In this document: positions 4,888-10,035 of the stretch, in pieces
Position numbering within the stretch: the first letter of the stretch is position 1
How the letters are laid out: each line of letters opens with the position of its first letter
From: DAISLF01 sp964517345
Lineage (GTDB): Bacteria; Patescibacteriota; Gracilibacteria; Peribacterales; Peribacteraceae
Length of the DNA: 10,035 bases
Assembly: GCA_964517345.1 (NCBI GenBank)
Contig: CAZFBZ010000047.1
Coordinates: 1-10,035, forward strand
Reading direction: 5' to 3'
Position numbers and translations under genes: made by a program
The notes under the pieces: generated by a model
Databases searched by the model: none
What the model was told of the DNA's origin: nothing
Seen by the model: the letters and a program-made list of their open reading frames with translations, nothing else

Positions 4888-6141
4888 ATGGACGAGCTCC
4901 TCGCACTGCTGGGTCAGACCTGCGCCGTCATCGGCGCGCAGTGGGGAGATGAAGGAAAGGGAAAGGCCATCGATCTGCTTGCCGACAAATTCGACGTGAT
5001 CGCCCGCGCATGCGGGGGCGCCAACGCCGGCCACACGATTGTTGTCGGCGGCAAGAAGCATGTCTTCCGACTGATGCCGTCTGCGAGCCTGCACGCGGGC
5101 AAGACGATCGTGCTCGGCTCGGGCATGGTCATCCACGTGCCGACGCTGATGGAAGAAGTCGCGCTGCTGGAACAAGCCGGCGTGGAAATCGCCTCGCGCC
5201 TGTGGATCTCAGCCGAGGCGCACGTGCTGTTTGATTTCCACAAGGAGATCGACGGCGCGCTTGAGACACGCAGGGGCAAGGACGCTATCGGCACCACCAA
5301 GCGCGGCATCGGGCCTGCGTACATGGACAAGGCCGCCCGCACCGGGATCCGCTTCGGCGATCTGGTCAAAGGCGTCGCCGCTGTGAAGCCCCGGCTGGAG
5401 AACCGCATCGAAGACGTGCGCACCGCCTACGGCGTGACGGTCGATCCTGCCAAAGAGATCGCCAACCTGGGCGTTGCCGAGGGATTCCTGCTTCCGCGCA
5501 TCATCCCGAATCTGACTGAATTCCTGTTCGAGCGTCTGTCTGCGGGCAAGAACCTGCTCATCGAGGGCGCACAGGCGACGTTGCTCGATATCGATCACGG
5601 CACCTATCCATACGTCACCTCCAGTTCGACGACTGCCGCGGGGGCACTGCAGGGTCTCGGCCTGCCTCCGAGCGCGCTGATGTCGTGCATCGGCGTCGCC
5701 AAGGCGTACTGCACGCGCGTCGGCGAAGGCGAGTTCCTGACGGAGGCGGATGACGAGCGTGCGAACCGCCTGCGCGAGCGGGGAGGGGAGTACGGCTCTG
5801 TCACTGGCCGGCCGCGCCGCTGCGGCTGGCTGCATCTGCCCGATCTGCGCTACGCCGCGCTGGTCAACGGCTTCAACTGCTGGAACATCACCAAGCTCGA
5901 CGTGCTCGATGAAGAACCGGTCATCCCGGTGGGCACCGGCGTCGATGCCGCGGGCAAACCGGTCTATACGATGCTGCCGGGCTGGAAGACCTCGACAGTC
6001 GGCATCACGGAGTTTCATGAGCTGCCGCCGCAGGCCCGTGAGTTCATCAAGTTCGTCGAAGACAAAACCGGCATTCCAGCCGCACTCGTAGGAACGGGTA
6101 GAGGACGCGAAGAAATGATCGTGCGGGTTCCAGGAAATTGA
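4888..6141 (+). CDS. purA: Adenylosuccinate synthetase PurA, 417 aa
   Basis: Joins IMP and aspartate at the expense of GTP to form adenylosuccinate, the first committed step of AMP synthesis, in the cytoplasm. Key motifs are in order: the P-loop QWGDEGKGK (18-26) with the catalytic Asp21, GGANAGHT (43-50) with the catalytic His49, GTTKRGIGPAYMDK, EGAQATLLDIDHGTYPYVTSS, the nucleotide-region pair WNITKLDVLD and PGWKTST, and a C-terminal GTGRGREE. The length is close to the usual 420-430, and nothing essential appears to be missing. ATG 4888 places about 10 residues before the first strand. No purB or other purine gene is in the window. Confidence 0.98.
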   Translation: MDELLALLGQTCAVIGAQWGDEGKGKAIDLLADKFDVIARACGGANAGHTIVVGGKKHVFRLMPSASLHAGKTIVLGSGMVIHVPTLMEEVALLEQAGVEIASRLWISAEAHVLFDFHKEIDGALETRRGKDAIGTTKRGIGPAYMDKAARTGIRFGDLVKGVAAVKPRLENRIEDVRTAYGVTVDPAKEIANLGVAEGFLLPRIIPNLTEFLFERLSAGKNLLIEGAQATLLDIDHGTYPYVTSSSTTAAGALQGLGLPPSALMSCIGVAKAYCTRVGEGEFLTEADDERANRLRERGGEYGSVTGRPRRCGWLHLPDLRYAALVNGFNCWNITKLDVLDEEPVIPVGTGVDAAGKPVYTMLPGWKTSTVGITEFHELPPQAREFIKFVEDKTGIPAALVGTGRGREEMIVRVPGN

Positions 6142-6167
6142 CGGGACGGCCCGGACGCGGGTAAGAC
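6138..6167 (+). promoter_or_regulatory. Promoter candidate for the 6176-6916 gene
   Basis: TTGACG (6138-6143, five of six consensus bases and overlapping the purA stop), an 18-base spacer and a weak -10 TAAGAC (6162-6167) that ends eight bases before the ATG at 6176. The predicted leader is one or two bases. Confidence 0.4.
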
Positions 6168-6175
6168 GGTGACAC

Positions 6176-6916
6176 ATGCGCACACCCGGTCATCGAGTTG
6201 TCGCGTTACTGCGCCCCCCGCAGGTGTCGCTCGAGGGGACGGAGACGGAGAAAATCCAGGAGTGGCATTACGGCATTGAGGGAGATGGCAACCGCAAGCT
6301 GCGGGAGTTTTGTGATCAGGCGCGGGCCGCCGTGGAGGAAGTGGCGGAATGTCTCGATCTCCGTCCGCATGTTCTGGATTGCCAGCTGCACGACCACAGC
6401 GGCGGACAGGTGCTGACGGTGCTCTCGCGCAAGCGCCATCGCCGCATCACGGGAGCGGACATGTTCATGACAGTCGATCCCGATCCCCGGCAACTCGCTT
6501 ACGTGGTGCGCAGCGCGCAGACCGAGCCGCTTGCCACGGCAGTTATCGGCTACACCTCGCGTCAGCGGTTCGATTTGCTGCTCGGCCTGCTCCAGGCGAC
6601 GGACGTGCCGCTGGCAGTGGGGGACGCATCAGAGATGGGCCTGCCGAAGATCTTCCCGCTGCATGTCGATACCAAGTCTGACGACACGACGGCGGCGATG
6701 CTGTCTGCGATGCGCCGCGCGCTGCTGTTCCCGAAGAATCCTCCCGCCCCCTGTCTGCGGCCGATGTTTCCGGGCACGGGCATCATGATGCCGGCAAAGG
6801 GCGAAAGTGATCAGGCGCTCCGACGAGAACTCGTGGAACAACGGACTGACGACAAAGACGCACAGGCCCGCGAGGAATTCATCCGCCGCAAGTCACTGGA
6901 TCTGGGTCTAATGTGA
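6176..6916 (+). CDS. Hypothetical soluble protein, 246 aa
   Basis: I do not recognise a family. No signal peptide or membrane segment is visible, so it is probably cytoplasmic. The N-terminal part contains KIQEWHYGIEGDGNRKLREF and a helical stretch to about residue 60. A His-rich stretch follows (LDCQLHDHSGG, 68-77), then KRHRRITGADMFMTVDPDP. The middle (about 105-185) looks like an ordered alpha/beta domain (AYVVRSAQTEP, TAVIGYTSRQRFDLLLGLLQ, VPLAVGDASEMGLPKIFPLHVD). The charged C-terminus (210-246) is probably helical. Evidence that it is a gene: no overlap with purA, a candidate promoter, a long open frame with ordinary composition, and precise abutment to nadK. It ends (TGA) two bases from the end of the convergent nadK. 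Confidence 0.72.
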   Translation: MRTPGHRVVALLRPPQVSLEGTETEKIQEWHYGIEGDGNRKLREFCDQARAAVEEVAECLDLRPHVLDCQLHDHSGGQVLTVLSRKRHRRITGADMFMTVDPDPRQLAYVVRSAQTEPLATAVIGYTSRQRFDLLLGLLQATDVPLAVGDASEMGLPKIFPLHVDTKSDDTTAAMLSAMRRALLFPKNPPAPCLRPMFPGTGIMMPAKGESDQALRRELVEQRTDDKDAQAREEFIRRKSLDLGLM

Positions 6917-6918
6917 GA

Positions 6919-7806
6919 TCAATCCTCCGGCCGGTCGCCCCACTTGAGCTTCATCCGCAGCGTGTCGTAGAACGTCTCTTTGGCGCGGCGCAGGAATTTG
7001 ACGGTGTGCGTGTTGATGCAGGCGGAGATCACATCGTGGCGCTGGAGCGTGACGTAGGTCTGGCCGTCGAGCGTCAGGCTCACTTCGACATCGCCGAAGC
7101 GGTTCTCCTTCGCGAGCACTTCGACATCCACTTTGTGCGAGCCGGGGATGACGATGGGCTTCTGGCTGAAGCTGTGCGGGTTGATGGGCGTGAGGATCGT
7201 GGTGGAGAGCTCGGGATAGACAATCGGTCCGCCGGCCGCGAGCGTGTACGCGGTCGAACCCGTGGGCGTGGAGATGATGAGCCCGTCCGCGCGGAACGTC
7301 GTGAGCTCCTCGCCATTGATGGTCGTGCGCAGATCGACGAGGCGCGCGATGCTGCCCTGCGAGATGACGGCCTCGTTGAGCACGAATCCGTCGTAGAGCA
7401 TTTTCTTCCCGCGGCTCGCGCGGATGTGCAGCACGCTGCGCTCTTCGATGATGCCGTCGCCGCGCAGCAAGCGGGGGAGCAGCTCGTCCGCTTCCTCGAC
7501 GGTCGATTCGGCGAGAAAGCCGACCGCACCGCGATTCACGCAGAGCACGGGGATCGAGAAATTTTTGAGCTCGCGGACGGCACGCAGGATTGTCCCGTCG
7601 CCGCCGATGACGACAAGAAGATCGATGTCATCGGTGCACGAAAACGTCTTCTGGCCTTTTGATGCCGGAAAACTCTTCAGACGTTTTTCATCCAGGCAGA
7701 CCGCGGCCTTCTCGCGACGCAGGATGGCGAGCACTTCGGCCACGACCGCGTCTTTATGATCGAGATCGGATTTGACCGTCACGCCGATGCGCTTATAGCG
7801 GAGCAT
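6919..7806 (-). CDS. nadK: NAD kinase, 295 aa
   Basis: Phosphorylates NAD to NADP, the cell's source of NADP(H). The diagnostic GGDGT is at 68-72 in DLLVVIGGDGTILRAV. NRGAVGFLAE (91-100) corresponds to the family's NxGxLGFL region. The NE pair is in DGFVLNEAVIS (N144, E145). The NAD-binding loop is DGLIISTPTGSTAYTLAAGGP (174-194). The C-terminal beta domain carries the typical LDGQ near 247-250. The length is normal. The start MLRYKRIGV at ATG 7806 matches the expected first strand. A perfect TATAAT lies eight bases upstream, overlapping the stop of the upstream glycosyltransferase. The gene ends two bases from the convergent 6176-6916 gene, leaving no space for separate terminators. Confidence 0.97.
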   Translation of the reverse strand: MLRYKRIGVTVKSDLDHKDAVVAEVLAILRREKAAVCLDEKRLKSFPASKGQKTFSCTDDIDLLVVIGGDGTILRAVRELKNFSIPVLCVNRGAVGFLAESTVEEADELLPRLLRGDGIIEERSVLHIRASRGKKMLYDGFVLNEAVISQGSIARLVDLRTTINGEELTTFRADGLIISTPTGSTAYTLAAGGPIVYPELSTTILTPINPHSFSQKPIVIPGSHKVDVEVLAKENRFGDVEVSLTLDGQTYVTLQRHDVISACINTHTVKFLRRAKETFYDTLRMKLKWGDRPED

Positions 7807-7814
7807 GTGCCGAC

Positions 7815-7820
7815 ATTATA
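7815..7820 (-). promoter_or_regulatory. -10 box of nadK inside the upstream stop codon
   Basis: On the minus strand, a perfect consensus TATAAT includes the TAA stop (7816-7818) of the glycosyltransferase gene and ends eight bases before the nadK ATG (7806). No consensus -35 is seen at 16-18 bases; TTGCAG lies 22 bases upstream, too far for normal spacing. Confidence 0.5.
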
Positions 7821-8904
7821 GGGCAGAGACGATCCCCGCGCCCTGCAATCCCTGCAGAAAGAGATCGACGCTGCGGGCCCACGTATAGCGCTCGGCGCGG
7901 CGCGATCCGCGGACGATGAGCGATGAGCGGTACCCGGCATCCGTGAGGAGACGCAGGAGCCCGTCCCGGATGGACTCGACGCTCTCGGGGTCCACGACGC
8001 ACGCGGCGTCGCGCGCGATTTCTCCGAGGCTGCCGCGATCGCTGACCAGCACCGGCACACCCCGCTGCATGCCATCCAGCACCTGCATGCCGAAGCCCTC
8101 GTAGAGAGACGGCAGCGCGAGCACGGTGCACGTGTTCATCAGTTTTTCGTACTGCGCGTCATCGATGTAATCTTTCCACTCCACTCCGGGCGTCGAAGCG
8201 GCGAGCGCGACGATGCCGTCATCATCCCAACCCCGCGCGCCGGCGAGCACCAGCTGATGCTTCGAGCGCACGGCTTCGGGCAGCGAACTGAAGGCGCGTA
8301 TGAGGCGTTCCTGGTTCTTGCGCGGACAGAGCGTGGCAACACAGAGAACAGTGAAGCCGTCCGGACGGGGCGGCGGGGGATCGCTGCGCAACGGTCCGGC
8401 GTAGACGGCAGTAACACGGGACGGCGGCAGCTTCGGATAACGCTTCAGCAGATCGGCCTTCGTCGCATCGCTCACGGTGAGCACCAGCGGGGCGCGCTTG
8501 ACGGCGCGGCCGAGCGTCAGGCGCTCGATGCTGCGCGCACGTCTGTCGTGCGGCTCGTCACGGAAGGCAATGAGATCGTGGACCACGGGGATGCGCGGCA
8601 AACGCCCGGGCATCGCAGGAACAATGTAACTCGTGGGGCTCAGGTACGCGGCGAGGTTCGGCATGCTGCCGAGCGAGCGGGCGGCGGCCAGATGCCAGCT
8701 GAATCCTCGGCGCCGGAGGATCTGCACGTCCGTATCGGGACGGGTCCACTCCGGAGGCGCAGCGAGGTCGGTCAGCAGGGTCAGACGCACTTCCGGACGG
8801 CGGAGGAGTTCGGAGACGAATCCGTGGGTCCAGCGGCCCTTTCCGGTCATGCGGGGGCGGCAGGCTTCGCGGACATCGACGGCAAGGGACAGGGGGGTCG
8901 GCAT
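7816..8904 (-). CDS. GT4-family glycosyltransferase with EX7D motif, 362 aa
   Basis: A second GT-B glycosyltransferase, laid out like the one at 2909-3961: Gly/Arg loop MTGKGRWTHGF (19-29), IPVVHDLIAF (105-114), LVLTVSDATKADLL (140-153), VLCVATLCPRKNQERLI (186-202), LVLAGARGWDD, and PSLYEGFGMQVLDGMQRGVPVLVSDRGSLGEIA. In the EX7E motif the first acid is E269, but the second position is D277, a conservative replacement that may change donor handling. It likely acts on a surface glycan or lipid at the inner membrane face; donor and acceptor are unknown. ATG 8904 is preferred over TTG 8913, because it lies nine bases after a -10-like TAGTCT and aligns with the family start. It ends nine bases before nadK, and its divergent partner is the membrane protein at 8953. 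Confidence 0.9.
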   Translation of the reverse strand: MPTPLSLAVDVREACRPRMTGKGRWTHGFVSELLRRPEVRLTLLTDLAAPPEWTRPDTDVQILRRRGFSWHLAAARSLGSMPNLAAYLSPTSYIVPAMPGRLPRIPVVHDLIAFRDEPHDRRARSIERLTLGRAVKRAPLVLTVSDATKADLLKRYPKLPPSRVTAVYAGPLRSDPPPPRPDGFTVLCVATLCPRKNQERLIRAFSSLPEAVRSKHQLVLAGARGWDDDGIVALAASTPGVEWKDYIDDAQYEKLMNTCTVLALPSLYEGFGMQVLDGMQRGVPVLVSDRGSLGEIARDAACVVDPESVESIRDGLLRLLTDAGYRSSLIVRGSRRAERYTWARSVDLFLQGLQGAGIVSAL

Positions 8905-8913
8905 GTCGTCCAA

Positions 8914-8919
8914 AGACTA
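8914..8919 (-). promoter_or_regulatory. -10 box of the second glycosyltransferase
   Basis: On the minus strand, TAGTCT ends nine bases before the ATG at 8904. The -35 position at 17-base spacing (8937-8942) reads TAGCAT and overlaps the -10 of the divergent gene. Confidence 0.4.
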
Positions 8920-8937
8920 GAGAGAATCGGCGCCGGA

Positions 8938-8946
8938 TGCTATGCT
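8938..8946 (+). promoter_or_regulatory. Extended -10 promoter of the membrane protein gene
   Basis: TGCTATGCT is a complete extended -10 (TG, one base, TATGCT). It ends six bases before the GTG at 8953, so transcription should begin at the start codon. The -35 position is poor, as expected for extended -10 promoters. This element is also the main support for the GTG start. Confidence 0.55.
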
Positions 8947-8952
8947 CCGGAC

Positions 8953-9540
8953 GTGCAACAGTCACGTTTCCTCCGCGGATTACAGGCCCTGGAGCTGGAG
9001 GAGCGCATCCTCAACGCCGGCGCGCTCGTCGCGCTTGTCGGGGTCTTCCTTCCCTGGATCGGAGGGGACTGGCTGGGAGGCGACAGCGTCTCCTACAACG
9101 GACTGGGGTTCTACACGTCATTTCTGGGCTTCGCCATCCTCGCCCTGAACCTGTTCATTCTCCTGATCGCCGTCGTGCCGCTCGCCGGCGGGCCCATCAT
9201 CATCCGCAAGCGGTACCGCGAGTTTGTCCGCCTGTGCGCCTCCGCGCAGTCGGTCATCCTGGTGCTCTGCTCGCTCACGGTGCTGATGCGCGTGACGTTC
9301 GAGTTCACCCGCATGGAAATGCGCTTCGGCATCTACGTGTGCCTCATCGGCAGCATCGTCGCGCTCTTCGAGGCCGTGCTCCGGTACATGGAGCAGCGCA
9401 AAGCCCAGGTGCAGGAACTGTTCCATCATCCCGAAGACCAGCAGAAACCCGAGCGTGCCGAGACCTACGCTCCTCCTCCGCCTCCTCCGCCGCCTCCGCC
9501 TCCCGCTCCCGCCCCCGAAGAACACCGCCTCTACCCCTGA
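8953..9540 (+). CDS. Four-helix membrane protein with polyproline tail, 195 aa
   Basis: A membrane protein of unknown family. There are four hydrophobic segments at about residues 18-36, 55-80, 96-114 and 125-143. The first loop is Gly-rich (WIGGDWLGGDSVSYNG). A basic cytoplasmic-type loop, RKRYRE (85-90), lies between helices 2 and 3, which places both ends inside by the positive-inside rule. The tail (145-195) is polar and has eleven consecutive prolines at 174-184. The start is GTG 8953, chosen because an extended -10 box lies six bases upstream and helix 1 follows with the expected short N-terminus. A longer upstream reading in this frame runs antisense through the glycosyltransferase and is rejected. 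It is divergent from that gene (48 bases between starts) and six bases upstream of the small basic protein, so those two are probably co-expressed. Confidence 0.75.
   Translation: MQQSRFLRGLQALELEERILNAGALVALVGVFLPWIGGDWLGGDSVSYNGLGFYTSFLGFAILALNLFILLIAVVPLAGGPIIIRKRYREFVRLCASAQSVILVLCSLTVLMRVTFEFTRMEMRFGIYVCLIGSIVALFEAVLRYMEQRKAQVQELFHHPEDQQKPERAETYAPPPPPPPPPPPAPAPEEHRLYP
9472..9504 (+). repeat. CCT/CCG short repeat encoding eleven prolines
   Basis: A run of CCT and CCG codons (plus one CCC), partly repeating as CCTCCTCCG, lies in the membrane-protein tail. It is a low-complexity stretch prone to length change. Translating it normally requires elongation factor P. Confidence 0.85.
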
Positions 9541-9546
9541 TCTCCC

Positions 9547-9960
9547 ATGGACGATACGACTCTCACGCCTCCGGCTCCTTCCGACCCCGCAGCCGCGCCG
9601 CTCCCGGCCTCCGGCTACCGCGACGATGAACTGGTCTATGTCGATCCGGATGAACGGACGGTCGTCGGACGCGTGGAGTGGAGCCGCGCCGGCAATCCGA
9701 AGTCTATGGCTGTGGTCCACAAGGACCGGCCGGCCGATGCGCCCGTCGCAGAAAAAAAGGACGCCAAGCCGGCTGTGAAAGGCGGCAAACCCGAGAAGCC
9801 CGAGCGCCGCCGCGGATCCGGCCGCAAGAACTATCCGTGGGGCACGTACAAGTCGATGAAGAGCGCGTTCCGTCTGGAGGGAAAGCAGAAGAAGATGGAC
9901 CCGAACAAGACGCTCGACGATGTCCTGCAGAAAGCGCTGGAGCAGCCGTTTTGGGATTGA
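9547..9960 (+). CDS. Small charged, mostly disordered protein, 137 aa
   Basis: I do not recognise it. Residues 1-22 are Pro/Ala-rich. 24-60 may form a small beta segment (DDELVYVDPDERTVVGRVEW). 60-95 is a Lys/Pro/Arg-rich linker (PEKPERRRGSGRKN). 96-137 is probably helical (YPWGTYKSMKSAFRL; TLDDVLQKALEQPFWD). There is no signal peptide or membrane segment. The basic linker suggests binding to nucleic acid or to an acidic or membrane surface, but that is only inference. The gene is six bases downstream of the membrane protein. Of upstream signals only a poor TACCCC is seen, so co-transcription is likely. It ends in TGA at 9958-9960, with a palindrome 37 bases further on. Confidence 0.68.
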   Translation: MDDTTLTPPAPSDPAAAPLPASGYRDDELVYVDPDERTVVGRVEWSRAGNPKSMAVVHKDRPADAPVAEKKDAKPAVKGGKPEKPERRRGSGRKNYPWGTYKSMKSAFRLEGKQKKMDPNKTLDDVLQKALEQPFWD

Positions 9961-9997
9961 TACTTGTCTACTACGAATCATACGGCTGACGCCTGTC

Positions 9998-10027
9998 TTT
10001 CTTTTCTTGTCGCGACAAGAAAAGAAA
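9998..10027. repeat. Perfect 30-bp palindrome, terminator-like
   Basis: Two 15-base arms (9998-10012 and 10013-10027) are perfectly complementary with no spacer; the centre reads CTTGTCGCGACAAG. The left arm is almost all pyrimidine and the right arm almost all purine, and a further A-rich stretch continues to the window edge. It lies 37 bases after the stop of the 9547-9960 gene and may act as a terminator or an RNA-stabilising hairpin. There is no U-run after the stem on either strand, so it is not a textbook intrinsic terminator. It could also be one copy of a dispersed repeat. Confidence 0.75.
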
Positions 10028-10035
10028 CAAAAGAA

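Noticed and set aside
3962..4906. N-terminal extension of the first glycosyltransferase up to 4906
   Set aside because: The extra 300 or so residues lie antisense to prmC and do not resemble a domain. The enzyme's first strand begins exactly at ATG 3961.
5209..6183. 324-residue leftward frame opposite purA
   Set aside because: It lies wholly opposite a fully conserved enzyme, is Arg/Ala/Asp-rich and has no recognisable motif.
8257..8952. Upstream extension of the membrane protein
   Set aside because: It is antisense to the second glycosyltransferase. The GTG at 8953 with its extended -10 box and short N-terminus fits better.
1..10035. CRISPR array, insertion sequence or prophage module
   Set aside because: No regularly spaced repeats, transposase, integrase or terminal repeats were found by eye. 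The tRNA end shows no second attachment-site copy within the window.

Overview
The window is a gene-dense, G+C-rich bacterial chromosome segment: one tRNA and 14 protein genes, with no gap longer than about 100 bases. TGA and TAA are both used as ordinary stops, so the standard bacterial code fits. The gene mix suggests a Candidate Phyla Radiation (Patescibacteria) bacterium, perhaps Peregrinibacteria/Peribacteria-like: a small two-helix pilin-like protein of a type frequent in those genomes, a very short DUF721 protein, an S16 with an Ala/Pro tail, and many short lineage-specific proteins. The placement is inference from gene content. Gracilibacteria that read TGA as glycine are excluded.

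Layout. A tRNA-Val(UAC) at 4-80 (+) faces a leftward block. In order of transcription (right to left) the block holds a GT4-type glycosyltransferase (3961-2909), a DUF721/DciA-like protein (2886-2581), ribosomal protein S16 (2522-2148), the KH protein KhpA (2094-1825), a two-helix pilin-like membrane protein (1788-1468), a secreted protein (1394-840) and an acidic protein of unknown function (745-83). Divergent from the glycosyltransferase is a rightward block: a PrmC/HemK-type methyltransferase with an insertion and a short C-terminus (4043-4846), adenylosuccinate synthetase PurA (4888-6141) and an unknown soluble protein (6176-6916). This meets, tail to tail with a 2-base gap, a leftward pair made of a second glycosyltransferase (8904-7816) and NAD kinase (7806-6919). 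Divergent from that pair are a four-helix membrane protein with an 11-proline tail (8953-9540) and a small basic disordered protein (9547-9960). A perfect 30-bp palindrome lies close to the right edge.

How it works together. Most genes are housekeeping: translation (tRNA-Val, S16, KhpA, PrmC), purine synthesis (PurA), NADP supply (NadK) and replication (DUF721/DciA). The rest serve the cell surface: two glycosyltransferases, the pilin-like protein, the secreted protein and the membrane protein. The most striking property is in expression signals. I see no convincing Shine-Dalgarno sequence in front of any gene. Instead, eight of the 14 genes have a TAnnnT (-10-like) hexamer ending 6-9 bases before the chosen start codon, several with a -35-like element 16-18 bases further upstream. 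Transcription would then begin at or within about two bases of the start codon, so much of this segment appears to be organised as individually promoted, leaderless genes even where genes are co-directional and close together.
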